Of a stretch of DNA of 64,000 bases, positions 25,415-34,398 are shown in pieces. The stretch covers positions 248,001 through 312,000 of the forward strand of contig NZ_MTQN01000012.1 of assembly GCF_001984195.1 (NCBI RefSeq), in the 5' to 3' direction. Under the pieces are notes generated by a model. The model was not told the DNA's origin and ran no database searches. It was given only the letters and a program-made list of their open reading frames with translations. Positions within the stretch are counted from its first letter, which is position 1. The number at the start of each line of letters is the position of its first letter. The stretch is from Kribbella sp. ALI-6-A. GTDB taxonomy: Bacteria; Actinomycetota; Actinomycetes; Propionibacteriales; Kribbellaceae. Made by a program: the position numbers and the translations under genes.

Positions 25415-25888
25415 ATGGCGACCCGGATGAGCACCGAACAGCTGGACGCGTGGCGCGCGCTCTACCGCGCCGACACGCTGCTGTTCACCCATCTCGACAA
25501 CACCCTGCGCAGTGTCGCCAAGATGACGTACTTCGAGCACGAGGTGCTGCGCGCGCTCGACGAGGCCGGTGGCAAACTGCGGATGGCCCCACTGGCCGAG
25601 AAGCTGATGATCTCCCGCAGCGGCGGGACCCGGCTGGTGACCAAGCTCGAGGACAAGGACGGCTGGGTCGTCCGGACCACGTCGCCGACCGACCGCCGGG
25701 CCACCTGGGCCGAGCTCACCCCGGCCGGACGGGAGGCGCTGAAAACTGCCCAACCCGTGGTCGATGCGGTGGTGGCGACGTTCTTCGCGGATCATGTTCC
25801 GGGTGAGGAGCTTCGACGCGCAGCCCGGATCCTGGACCGCCTGGCCGACGCGAACCCCAACGACGACGGCTTCGACTGCGGCCTCTGA
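25415..25888 (+). CDS. MarR-family transcriptional regulator
   Basis: 157 residues with a winged helix: LRMAPLAEKLMISRSGGTRLV is the recognition region and SPTDRRATWAELTPAGREAL the wing. It probably represses itself and the divergent MFS exporter, releasing on ligand binding. The ATG at 25415 lies at the predicted transcription start; ATG 25430 is the only alternative. The E1 gene begins 18 bp downstream and may be co-transcribed. Confidence 0.88.
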   Translation: MATRMSTEQLDAWRALYRADTLLFTHLDNTLRSVAKMTYFEHEVLRALDEAGGKLRMAPLAEKLMISRSGGTRLVTKLEDKDGWVVRTTSPTDRRATWAELTPAGREALKTAQPVVDAVVATFFADHVPGEELRRAARILDRLADANPNDDGFDCGL

Positions 25889-25906
25889 GCCGCCGGAGGT
25901 GGCGCG

Positions 25907-28051
25907 GTGAGTCAGGTCGACAAGCTGTTCGCCGAGCGGGTGCTCGGGCTGAAACCCGCACCGTCCGCCCACCCCGCCGACCTGATCAGCACCCTGTACG
26001 ACGCCCAGCTCGGCAGCCGGCACGCCGATCTCGCCGCCCGCTGGCTCCAGTCGGAGGGCCACGGCTTCTACACGATCGGCTCCTCGGGCCACGAGGGCAA
26101 CGCCGGCGTCGCCGCCGCGCTCCGCCCCACCGACCCGGCCCTCCTGCACTACCGCTCCGGCGCCTTCTACCTGGCCCGGGCCGCTCAGCACGGTGACACG
26201 ACCGCGCTGCGCGACATCCTGCTCGGCGTCACCGCGGCGACCACCGAACCGATCGCGGGTGGCCGGCACAAGGTGTTCGGCCGGCACGACCTGGCGGTGA
26301 TCCCGCAGACCTCGACGATCGCCTCGCACCTGCCGCGGGCGATGGGCGTGGCGTTCTCGATCGCCCGCGCGGGCAAGCTCGGCGTCGAGTCCCCGTGGCC
26401 GGCGGACGCCGTCGTGGTGACCAGCTTCGGCGACGCCTCGGCGAACCACTCGACCGCGACCGGCGCGATCAACGCCGCCCTGCACGCGTCGTACCAGGGG
26501 TTGCCGATGCCGTTGCTGCTGGTCTGCGAGGACAACGGGATCGGCATCAGCGTGCGCACCCCGGACGGCTGGATCAAGCAGGCCTACGGGCAACGTCCGG
26601 GCCTGCGGTACTTCGATGCCGACGGCACCGACCTGGACGCGACGCTGACGATGGCGACCGAAGCCGCGACCTTCGTACGACGCAACCGGCGCCCGGCGTT
26701 CCTCCGGCTGCGGACCGTCCGGCTGCTCGGCCACGCGGGCTCCGACGTCGAGGCGGCGTACCGGACGCCGGCCGAGCTGCTCGCCGACGAGGAGCTCGAC
26801 CCGCTGCTCGGCACCGCGCGGCTCCTGCTCGGCGCCGGCCGCACCGCGAGCGAGGTGATCGACCGGTACGAGGCGAAGCGCGCCGAGGTGATGGCCCTCG
26901 CCCGCGAGGTGGCCGGTCTCCCCCAGCTCGCCTCCGCCGAGGCGGTCGCGGCTCCCCTGCGACTCTCCGAGGTCTCGGAGAAGTCCCTGCCCCGCAGGAC
27001 GAGCGAAGACCCGACGCCGCTGACGCTCAGCCAGTCGATCAACCGCGCGCTGACCGACGTGCTGGCGGCGTACCCGGAGTCGATCGTGTTCGGCGAGGAC
27101 GTGGGTCGCAAGGGTGGCGTGTACGGCGTGACGCGCGGGCTGCAGAAGGCGTTCGGGCCGGCGCGGGTGTTCGACACGTTGCTCGACGAGCAGTCGATCC
27201 TCGGGCTCGGTCTCGGCGCCGGGGTCTCCGGGCTGCTGCCGTTGCCGGAGATCCAGTACCTCGCCTACCTGCACAACGCCGAGGACCAGCTGCGCGGCGA
27301 GGCGGCGTCGCTGAAGTTCTTCTCCCAGGGCCAGTACCGCAACCCGATGGTGCTGCGGATCGCCGGCTACGGCTACCAGAAGGGCTTCGGCGGGCACTTC
27401 CACAACGACGACGCGATCGGCGTACTGCGTGACATCCCCGGGCTGGTGATCGCCTCACCGTCGCGCCCGGACGACGCGGCCGCGATGCTGCACACCTGCG
27501 CGGCCGCCGCCCGCGACGACGGCGCGGTCTGCGTGTACCTCGAGCCGATCGCGCTCTACCACCGGCGCGACCTGCACGAGGACGGCGACGGCGGCTGGCT
27601 GGCGCCCTATCCCAGCACACACGGTCCGGGCGAGCACGAACCGAGCGAGCAGACTCCGACCGGGCACGTCCCGATCGGCCGCGGTCGCACGTACGGCGAC
27701 GGCGACCAGCTCACGCTGGTGTCCTTCGGCAACGGCGTGCCGATGAGCCTGCGCGTCGCCGCGCGTGTTCCCGGCGTCCGGGTGCTCGACCTGCGCTGGC
27801 TCGCGCCGCTGCCGACCGAGGATCTGCTCCGCGAGGCCGAAGCCACCGGCCGCGTCCTGGTCGTCGACGAGACCCGTCGTACGGGCGGTGTCTCCGAAGG
27901 CGTGCTGGCGGCCCTGGTCGACGCGGGCTTCACCGGCCAGTTGGCCCGCGTGACCAGCGAGGACAGCTTCGTCCCGCTCGGCGCCGCGGCCCAGCACGTC
28001 CTGCTCAGCGAGGCGACCGTCGAGAAGGCCGTCCGGGACCTGCTCGGCTGA
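25907..28051 (+). CDS. Fused E1 alpha-beta 2-oxoacid dehydrogenase
   Basis: 714 residues. Residues 1-350 are E1-alpha-like with HYRSGAFYLARAAQ and the TPP-binding FGDASANHSTATGAINAA (about 172-190). Residues 370-714 are E1-beta-like (SQSINRALTDVLAAYPESIV, FGEDVGRKGGVYGVT, LDEQSILGLGLGAG). Such fusions act as the decarboxylating component of branched-chain or related 2-oxoacid dehydrogenases. No E2 or E3 gene is nearby, so it must use partners encoded elsewhere or act alone. The GTG at 25907 has GGAGG eight bases upstream. An odd STHGPGEHEPSEQTPTGH linker near residue 572-589 interrupts the beta part. Confidence 0.85.
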   Translation: MSQVDKLFAERVLGLKPAPSAHPADLISTLYDAQLGSRHADLAARWLQSEGHGFYTIGSSGHEGNAGVAAALRPTDPALLHYRSGAFYLARAAQHGDTTALRDILLGVTAATTEPIAGGRHKVFGRHDLAVIPQTSTIASHLPRAMGVAFSIARAGKLGVESPWPADAVVVTSFGDASANHSTATGAINAALHASYQGLPMPLLLVCEDNGIGISVRTPDGWIKQAYGQRPGLRYFDADGTDLDATLTMATEAATFVRRNRRPAFLRLRTVRLLGHAGSDVEAAYRTPAELLADEELDPLLGTARLLLGAGRTASEVIDRYEAKRAEVMALAREVAGLPQLASAEAVAAPLRLSEVSEKSLPRRTSEDPTPLTLSQSINRALTDVLAAYPESIVFGEDVGRKGGVYGVTRGLQKAFGPARVFDTLLDEQSILGLGLGAGVSGLLPLPEIQYLAYLHNAEDQLRGEAASLKFFSQGQYRNPMVLRIAGYGYQKGFGGHFHNDDAIGVLRDIPGLVIASPSRPDDAAAMLHTCAAAARDDGAVCVYLEPIALYHRRDLHEDGDGGWLAPYPSTHGPGEHEPSEQTPTGHVPIGRGRTYGDGDQLTLVSFGNGVPMSLRVAARVPGVRVLDLRWLAPLPTEDLLREAEATGRVLVVDETRRTGGVSEGVLAALVDAGFTGQLARVTSEDSFVPLGAAAQHVLLSEATVEKAVRDLLG

Positions 28052-28060
28052 CCGAACCCT

Positions 28061-28549
28061 CTAACTGAACAAGCGCTGCCAGACAGACCTGCGGCGGCGT
28101 CCCTGGTGTTCGTGGTGCTCGGACCGGGCCGGTTGCGGCGCCGGGGCCGGGCGGTCCCGCTGCCACTGCTCGACGACGGCTTCGGTCTCCACGAATCCGA
28201 CCGGGATCACCACTCCGGTGGCGTCGCGGATCTGGATCCGGATCCGCTCGTTCAGGTCGGCCAGGTAGTCGCGGACCTCGGTCTCGGTGCGCATCTTCGC
28301 GACCTTCTCGGGCACCTGCGCCTTCTCCTTGCGCAGCTGCACCGACGGCGGCAGCAGGACGTCGGCCTCGATCTTCTCCCGGCGCATGAAGTCCTTGACC
28401 CACCAGTCCGGGTCGTGCGGATCGGCCAGCTTCGGGATCGGCTTGCCCTCGCCGGACAGCCCGTCGAACTCGCCGCGCTCCTGGGCCTGCCGGATCTGCA
28501 GCTCGACCCAGTCCTGGGTCGTCATCCCGGGCGGTTTGCGCTCGGTCAT
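28061..28549 (-). CDS. DUF1992 (DnaJC28-homology) protein
   Basis: 162 residues. The core WVELQIRQAQERGEFDGLSG, GKPIPKL and DPDWWVKDFMRREKI is the DUF1992 domain found in bacterial YhdN-like proteins and in the human DNAJC28 tail; no J domain is present. The C-terminus is Arg/His-rich. GGAGG eight bases before the ATG at 28549 sets the start. It is convergent with the E1 gene, with a 9-bp gap. Confidence 0.8.
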   Translation of the reverse strand: MTERKPPGMTTQDWVELQIRQAQERGEFDGLSGEGKPIPKLADPHDPDWWVKDFMRREKIEADVLLPPSVQLRKEKAQVPEKVAKMRTETEVRDYLADLNERIRIQIRDATGVVIPVGFVETEAVVEQWQRDRPAPAPQPARSEHHEHQGRRRRSVWQRLFS

Positions 28550-28634
28550 GTACCGCACCTCCCGTTGTTCGGGGTCGCTGTACGCCCGGGACCTTGCCCG
28601 GGTCACCATCTACTCAATCATATTGTGAATGCCT

Positions 28635-29222
28635 TCACAAGCCATCTTTCCGGTCCGGCCACAGCTCCGGCAGCGGGATCGGCATCCGCCAGATCTTCAG
28701 CTCCGGATCGACCAGCCCGTTCCGGATCGCGACGTACCGCAACAGCCGCAGCGGCCCGGCGATCAGCACGAACGCCAACGGCAGCTCGATCACCACCGCG
28801 CTCACCACCGCCTGCCACAGATCCGCTCCCGGATGGCTGGTCAGTACGTCGAACCACGCGTCGCACAGCAGCAGCACCCCGGACGCGAACGCCGTCGGGA
28901 ACAGCAACTGGCGCCGCCGGTACCCGAAGATCGCGGTCAGCAACAGCATGATCGTCAGCACGATGTCGAAGCCGACCCAGGTCGCCACCCAGTTGCGCGC
29001 CTCGTACCGGTTCGGCAGCGTCACCGACAGGTAGATCGTCCACGGGATCAGCGCCGCCACGCACAGCAGCATCAGCACCAGCCGCCATCGCCGGATCCGC
29101 TCGAGCATCCGCCGGGCAGGCAGCACTCCCGCCGGTACCGGCGCCAGCCGCAAGATCAGCTCCCGCCGCTCCTGCAGGGACATCGCCGCGATCTGCTCAT
29201 CGGTCACCCGCACGCCACTCAC
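28635..29222 (-). CDS. Four-helix membrane protein, unknown
   Basis: 195 residues. A cytosolic N-terminal ~45 residues (with SLQERRELILRLAPVP) precede four membrane helices at about 47-66, 80-100, 108-127 and 136-158, then a short C-tail ending WPDRKDGL. No family is recognised. A GTG at 29222 is the longest start; initiation signals are weak. It diverges from the aldehyde dehydrogenase operon with a 59-bp gap. Confidence 0.6.
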   Translation of the reverse strand: MSGVRVTDEQIAAMSLQERRELILRLAPVPAGVLPARRMLERIRRWRLVLMLLCVAALIPWTIYLSVTLPNRYEARNWVATWVGFDIVLTIMLLLTAIFGYRRRQLLFPTAFASGVLLLCDAWFDVLTSHPGADLWQAVVSAVVIELPLAFVLIAGPLRLLRYVAIRNGLVDPELKIWRMPIPLPELWPDRKDGL

Positions 29223-29281
29223 AGTGCATGCTCACATGAGAGGCTGACCGATACCGAGCTCCGAAGCGAGAGGACCCACCT

Positions 29282-30826
29282 GTGTCGTCTGCCATCCTGT
29301 CCGTCGTCGCCGGCCGGCGAGTCCCGAATCCGCTCCGGACCACCGTCTCGACCAACCCGGCGAACACCGCCGACGTGGTCGGTGAGATCGGCCTGGCCGG
29401 TCCGGAGGTCTTCGTCGAGGCGGCCCGGGCGGCCACGGACGCGCAGACCGGATGGGCCGCCCTGCCGGCCCCGCAGCGCGGCCAGGTGATCGCGAACGTC
29501 GGCCGCCTGATGACCGCGAACAAGACCCGCCTGGCCGCCTTGGTCACCCGCGAGATCGGCAAGCCGCTCGCGGAGGCGCTCGGCGAGGTCCAGGAGATCA
29601 TCGACACCTGCGACTTCTTCCTCGGCGAGGGCAGGCGGCTGTACGGGCAGACCGTGCCGTCGGAGATGCCGGACAAGCAGCTGTTCACCTTCCGCCGCCC
29701 GGTCGGCACGGTCGCGGTGATCTCGGCCGGCAACTTCCCGGTCGCGGTCCCGTCCTGGTACATCGTGCCGGCGTTGCTCTGCGGCAACACCGTGGTCTGG
29801 AAGCCGGCCGAGTACAGCGCGGTCGTCTCCGACGCGTTCTACGAGATCTTCGCGCACTCCGGCGTACCGGCCGGGGTCTTCAACGTCGTGCACGCCGACG
29901 GCCCGGACACCTTCGTCGGGCTGGAGCAGGCGCTGGTCGCCGGGCTGGTCGACAAGGTCGGGTTCACCGGATCGACCGAGGTCGGGAGCCGGATCGGCGA
30001 GCTGTGCGGCCGGCACCTGCAGACCCCGTGCCTGGAGCTCGGCGGCAAGAACCCGATGGTGATCACCGAGAACGCCGATCTCGACCTGGCCGTCGAGGGC
30101 GCCCTGTTCTCCGGCTTCGGTACGGCGGGCCAGCGCTGCACCTCGCTCGGCACGGTGATTGTGCAGGAGGCCGTGCACTCCGACTTCGTCGAGCTGTTCG
30201 CCGCGGCCGTCGCGGCGGCACGAATGGGTGATCCGACCCAGGACGTGCTGTTCGGCCCGTTGCTGGACGAGAAGTTCGCCGCCGGGTTCGAGAAGTCGCT
30301 CGGCTGGATCGGCGACCACCACCGGGTGATCGGCCGCACCGGCCGGGTCACCGCGGACAACCCGCGCGACGGCTTCGTCGGCGATCCCGCGACCGGGCTG
30401 TTCTACCACCCGACGATCGTCGATGGCGTGCAGCCGGACGACGAGCTGTTCCTGCACGAGACGTTCGGGCCGGTGGTCGGCGTCACCACGTACACCGACC
30501 TGCCGGAAGCAATTGCTCTGGGCAACAAGTCTGGCTACGGCCTGTCCAGCTCGATCTACACCACCGACCCGCAGCAGGCCTTCCAGTTCGCGCAGGGCAT
30601 TTCAGCCGGCATGGTGAGCGTGAACAACTCGACCTCCGGCGCCGAGGCGCACCTGCCGTTCGGCGGCAACGGCAAGTCGGGCAACGGTTCGCGGCAGAGT
30701 GGCATCTGGGTGCTGGACCAGTTCACTCGCTGGCAGTCGCTGAACTGGGACTACTCCGGCAAGCTGCAGAAGGCCCAGATGGACACCGTCACCGTCGAGG
30801 CCGACTTCGGGTTCCTGCTGCCTTGA
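29282..30826 (+). CDS. Aldehyde dehydrogenase (ALDH7/piperideine-carboxylate DH-like)
   Basis: 514 residues. The NAD(P)-binding segment has GFTGSTEVG, the general base Glu lies in LELGGKNP, and the nucleophilic Cys in GTAGQRCTSLG. The stretch RRLYGQTVPSEMPDKQLFTF resembles actinobacterial L-aminoadipate-semialdehyde/piperideine-6-carboxylate dehydrogenases. It would oxidise an aldehyde (possibly an amino-acid semialdehyde) to the acid. It overlaps the next gene by 4 bp (TTGA), making an operon with an FAD oxidoreductase and an ornithine-cyclodeaminase homologue. Confidence 0.85.
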   Translation: MSSAILSVVAGRRVPNPLRTTVSTNPANTADVVGEIGLAGPEVFVEAARAATDAQTGWAALPAPQRGQVIANVGRLMTANKTRLAALVTREIGKPLAEALGEVQEIIDTCDFFLGEGRRLYGQTVPSEMPDKQLFTFRRPVGTVAVISAGNFPVAVPSWYIVPALLCGNTVVWKPAEYSAVVSDAFYEIFAHSGVPAGVFNVVHADGPDTFVGLEQALVAGLVDKVGFTGSTEVGSRIGELCGRHLQTPCLELGGKNPMVITENADLDLAVEGALFSGFGTAGQRCTSLGTVIVQEAVHSDFVELFAAAVAAARMGDPTQDVLFGPLLDEKFAAGFEKSLGWIGDHHRVIGRTGRVTADNPRDGFVGDPATGLFYHPTIVDGVQPDDELFLHETFGPVVGVTTYTDLPEAIALGNKSGYGLSSSIYTTDPQQAFQFAQGISAGMVSVNNSTSGAEAHLPFGGNGKSGNGSRQSGIWVLDQFTRWQSLNWDYSGKLQKAQMDTVTVEADFGFLLP

Positions 30827-31983
30827 GCCCGACCGCGTTGCCCGAGTCCGCCGACGTGGTGATCGTCGGCGGCGGCGTGATGGGCACCAGCATCGCGTTC
30901 CATCTCGCCGAGGCCGGCGTACGGCGGGTGCTGCTGCTGGAGAAGGACAGCCTCGGCGCGGGCTCGACGTCCAAGGCGGCCGGTGGAGTGCGCGCGAACT
31001 TCTCCGACGAGGTGAACGTCGCGCTCGGTGCTCGCAGCCTGCAGGCGTTCGCGAACTTCGCCGACCGGCCGGGCCAGCAGATCGACCTGCACCAGGTCGG
31101 CTACTTGTTCCTGCTGTCGACCGACGAGCAGGTCGCGTCGTTCGAGCAGAGCACCCGCCTGCAGAACGCGCTCGGCGGACCGACGCGGATGATCAGCGTC
31201 GACGAAGCCGTTGCCCTGGCACCACTCATTTCGCCCGACGGACTCGTCGGCGCGTGCTTCTCGCCGGACGCCGGGCACTGTACGCCGGAGTCGGTGGTGC
31301 TCGGCTACGCCACCGCCGCCCGTCATCTCGGCGCCCAGCTGACGACCGGCTGCGAGGTCGTCGGGATCGATGTCGAGGGCAACAACATCCGGGGCGTCCG
31401 GACCAGTCGCGGAACGGTGCGGACCTCGGCGGTGATCTGCGCCGCCGGTGCCTGGTCGGCCCGGATCGGCCAGTACGCCGGGGTCGATCTGCCGGTGACA
31501 CCGCTGCGCCGGCAGATCGTCGTCACCGAGGCGATCGACGGGCTGAGCGACGACCTGCCGATGACGATCGACTTCGACAGCACGTTCTACTTCCACCGTG
31601 AAGGGCCCGGCCTGCTGGTCGGCATGTCCGACCCGGCGGAGCAGCCCGGCTTCCACCTCGACCGCTCGGACGCCTGGCTGCCCGCGTTGACCGCGGCGAT
31701 GCAACGGCGCGCGCCGAGCCTGCTCGACGTCGGCCTGACCGGCGGCTGGGCCGGCCTCTACGAGAACACACCCGATCACAACGCGCTGATCGGCGAGGCC
31801 GACGAGGTCAGCCGATTCCTCTACGCCACCGGGTTTTCCGGCCACGGCTTCCTGCAGGGACCTGCCGTCGGTGAGGTGATCCGGGACCTCTGGCTCGAGC
31901 GTCCGCCGTTCGTCGACATCTCCCCACTGCACGCCCGACGCTTCCGCGACGCGGCGGCCCGTACGGAATTCAACGTGGTCTGA
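30823..31983 (+). CDS. FAD-dependent amine/amino-acid oxidoreductase (DAO family)
   Basis: 386 residues, TTG start overlapping the preceding stop. The Rossmann motif ADVVIVGGGVMGTSIAFHLAE is near residue 9; GSTSKAAGGVRANF and the C-terminal GFSGHGFLQGPAVGEVI are typical of sarcosine oxidase beta, DadA and related D-amino-acid dehydrogenases. It should oxidise a secondary amine or amino acid to the imine. The start was chosen because the Rossmann strand begins 9 residues in and no better site exists. Confidence 0.82.
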   Translation: MSPTALPESADVVIVGGGVMGTSIAFHLAEAGVRRVLLLEKDSLGAGSTSKAAGGVRANFSDEVNVALGARSLQAFANFADRPGQQIDLHQVGYLFLLSTDEQVASFEQSTRLQNALGGPTRMISVDEAVALAPLISPDGLVGACFSPDAGHCTPESVVLGYATAARHLGAQLTTGCEVVGIDVEGNNIRGVRTSRGTVRTSAVICAAGAWSARIGQYAGVDLPVTPLRRQIVVTEAIDGLSDDLPMTIDFDSTFYFHREGPGLLVGMSDPAEQPGFHLDRSDAWLPALTAAMQRRAPSLLDVGLTGGWAGLYENTPDHNALIGEADEVSRFLYATGFSGHGFLQGPAVGEVIRDLWLERPPFVDISPLHARRFRDAAARTEFNVV

Positions 31984-31984
31984 C

Positions 31985-32923
31985 ATGACACTGCTGCTCA
32001 CCCGGTCCGACGTTCTCGGACTGCTCGACGTCCCGGCCGTCCTGCGCACGCTCCGGGCCGGATTCACCGCGGCCGTGGGGATCGAGCCCCAGCGGAACCG
32101 GACCGAACTGCCCGGACCGGGCACGGCGACGACGCTGCTGCCGGGCACCATCGCGGGCATTCCGGCGTACACGGTGAAGGTGAACGCGAAGTTCCCGCAG
32201 GCGTCGCCGGCGCTGCGCGGGGTGGTCTGCCTGCACGACCTGACCGACGGGTCACTGCTCGCCCTGCTCGACTCGGCGACGATCACCGCGTGGCGGACCG
32301 GGCTCGCCGCGGCGCTGGCGACCGACGCGCTGGCGGCGAAGACGGCGCGCACGGTCGGAGTGATCGGGACGGGAGCCCAGGCGGCGATGGTGGTGCGCGG
32401 CCTGCGCACGCTGCGCGCGGTGGAGTATCTGGTCGGGTACGACGTCGATCGCCCGCGGGCCGAGAAGTTTGTCGCGGAGGCGGGGATTCCCGGCGCGATG
32501 GTCGACAGCGCGACGGGCGTCGCGGCGCGGGCGGAGATCGTCGTCCTGGCGACCTGGTCGCGCGAGCCGTTGCTGACCGCGGCCGACGTGCGGCCCGGCC
32601 GGCACTTCACCACGCTCGGCGCCGACGAGCCGGGCAAGGTCGAGCTCGGCGCGGATCTGCTCTGCGGCGCTCGCGTCGTGGTCGACGACGTCCGCCTGGC
32701 GGCGTCGATGGGGGCCGTTGGCAACGTCGGCCTGAGCGAGGCGTCGATCTGCGCAACGCTCGGCGAGGTGCTGTCGAACGCCAAGCCAGGCAGGGAATCC
32801 GCCGCGCAGGTGACGGTCTACGCCCCGGTCGGTCTGCCCTGGCAGGACCTGGCGATCGCCTGGCCCGTCTACCAGGCCGCTCGCGCCACCGGCGTCGGCC
32901 GGACGATCGACTTCCTCAGCTGA
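31985..32923 (+). CDS. Ornithine cyclodeaminase/mu-crystallin family protein
   Basis: 312 residues. It has ARTVGVIGTGAQAAM (NAD(P)-binding GxGxQA), the substrate-side KVNAKFP and WRTGLAAALA segments, and late GADEPGKVEL. Members reduce cyclic imines (ketimine/delta-1-pyrroline or piperideine carboxylate), dehydrogenate alanine, or cyclise ornithine. Coming 1 bp after an amine oxidoreductase gene and with an aldehyde dehydrogenase, a role in imino-acid turnover is inferred. It overlaps the convergent gene by 8 bp. Confidence 0.83.
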   Translation: MTLLLTRSDVLGLLDVPAVLRTLRAGFTAAVGIEPQRNRTELPGPGTATTLLPGTIAGIPAYTVKVNAKFPQASPALRGVVCLHDLTDGSLLALLDSATITAWRTGLAAALATDALAAKTARTVGVIGTGAQAAMVVRGLRTLRAVEYLVGYDVDRPRAEKFVAEAGIPGAMVDSATGVAARAEIVVLATWSREPLLTAADVRPGRHFTTLGADEPGKVELGADLLCGARVVVDDVRLAASMGAVGNVGLSEASICATLGEVLSNAKPGRESAAQVTVYAPVGLPWQDLAIAWPVYQAARATGVGRTIDFLS

Positions 32924-33464
32924 CCCGGTACTCGAGCGACACCAGGCGATCGTCGATCACCTCGGTGCCGATCAGCTCCAGCTGCTTGTACGGCAGCTTG
33001 GTGAACAGGGGGCCTTCGCCCTCGCGCCCGTGCATGGCCGGGAACAGCGTCACCCGCAGCCGATCCACCAGCCCGTGCTCGAACAGGCTGCGCACCAGCG
33101 TCGGACTGCCCAGCGTGACCATCGGCAGATCGTCCAGCTGCTTCAACGCCGGCACGGCGATCTCCACCGGCTCGTCGACGATCGTGGTGTTCGCCCAGCT
33201 CAACGGCGGCTGCAACGTCTTCGAGAACACCAGCTTCGGCAGCTCCGTCATCCGCTGGAACGACGGGTCGTCGCCCTCCGCGACGAACTCCGCCATCATC
33301 CGGTACGACGTCGCGCCCATCACCAGGATGTGATCCTCGGCCAGCTTCCGCCCCAGCCACTCCTGCAGCCCGGGTCCGTCGTATCCCCAGTAGGCCGACG
33401 GCTGCGGCCCGCCGTCGCCGAACCCGTCCAGGGTGCTGAAGTAGTCCACGATCAACTCCCGCAC
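32916..33464 (-). CDS. Dihydrofolate reductase-like (RibD C-domain) protein
   Basis: 182 residues: RELIVDYFSTLDGFG, HILVMGATSYRMM, KLVFSKTL and GSPTLVRSLFEHGLVDRLRV are the standard blocks of the actinobacterial YwjB/RibD-C DHFR-like family, which bind NADPH; the substrate is rarely known. The GTG at 33464 has AGGAGGA five bases upstream. Confidence 0.85.
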   Translation of the reverse strand: MRELIVDYFSTLDGFGDGGPQPSAYWGYDGPGLQEWLGRKLAEDHILVMGATSYRMMAEFVAEGDDPSFQRMTELPKLVFSKTLQPPLSWANTTIVDEPVEIAVPALKQLDDLPMVTLGSPTLVRSLFEHGLVDRLRVTLFPAMHGREGEGPLFTKLPYKQLELIGTEVIDDRLVSLEYRVS

Positions 33465-33571
33465 GGCTCCTCCTACAGTCGGGGACAAGCACCAGCGGTA
33501 CGCCGGGCTCGGCAGAACCATGTGGTCAAGGATCTGCGCACGTCGAGGGGTGTCAACCCCCGGGAAGCTGG

Positions 33572-34231
33572 TCAGCGCTGGGTCGTCGGCGGGGCTTGGG
33601 GGTCCCGGGGGTCCTGCCAGTTGTCCGGGTCGCACCACTCCGGGTCCCAGCCGCGCTGGCGGCAGTACTCCGCGAGAAGTTCCTCGCGGGTCATCGTGCG
33701 GGTCGGCGTGATGCGCGGCGGACGAGGTGTCCTGGTGACGCTGGGGGTGGTTTTCGTGGGCGTCGGGTCCCGCTCCTCGGCGCGCTCCGGGGTCCTGGTC
33801 GTCCGGGTCTTGGTGGGTCTGACCGTCGGCCTGGTCGTCGTCTTCGACGGCGGGGGCGCGGTCGGGCGCACGGTCGGCGGCGGCGCGGACGGCGTCAGCG
33901 TGACCGTGGCCGACGGGGTCGGGGTCGGGGTGCGGTCGTCCAGGATCGGCGCGGCCTGCGACTGCGGCGGCTCGCTGTCGATCGTCGACAGTCCCCACAG
34001 CCCGAGCACCAGCACGGCCGCCGCGGCGCCGGCTCCGGCGACGACCCTGCGCCGCGGCGGACCGCCGTACAGGCCGATCGGGCCGCGCACCGCGTTGCCC
34101 TTGCCGTCGACCCAGAAGTTCCAGTCCTCCGGCGCCGGCGGCCAGGTCGGATCCGGCTGCCAGGTCTTCGGCGGCACCCAGCTCCGGCGAGGCGGCGTGG
34201 GCCAGTTCGGCGGTACCACGAACCGCTTCAC
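33572..34231 (-). CDS. Proline/threonine-rich single-pass membrane protein
   Basis: 219 residues. The N-terminal 60 residues hold repeated Trp/Pro motifs (PPNWPTPP, SWVPPKTW, DPTWPPAPEDWNFW), one membrane helix sits at about 66-82, and the exterior is a long Pro/Thr-rich stalk ending in a small folded C-terminus with two Cys (EYCRQRGWDPEWCDPDNW). It resembles cell-surface stalk proteins; the WPPxxxW repeats could bind partners. Unknown function. The GTG start has a GGAGG nearby. Confidence 0.6.
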   Translation of the reverse strand: MKRFVVPPNWPTPPRRSWVPPKTWQPDPTWPPAPEDWNFWVDGKGNAVRGPIGLYGGPPRRRVVAGAGAAAAVLVLGLWGLSTIDSEPPQSQAAPILDDRTPTPTPSATVTLTPSAPPPTVRPTAPPPSKTTTRPTVRPTKTRTTRTPERAEERDPTPTKTTPSVTRTPRPPRITPTRTMTREELLAEYCRQRGWDPEWCDPDNWQDPRDPQAPPTTQR

Positions 34232-34398
34232 ACAACCTCCACCTCGCCGACGAAAACCCGACCCAGGCTAATGGATCCGCAGACCCTCAGAAACCCCACC
34301 CGAGCCAACACCCGGTGAGGACTTCACACCCCCAACGACCCAGACCCCCGAAAAGCTACAGCTGCTGCCGGATATCCCCAGGTCCACGGACCGCGCGG

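Noticed and set aside
30751..32784. 677-codon minus-strand frame
   Set aside because: Shadow of the DAO-family and ornithine-cyclodeaminase-family genes.
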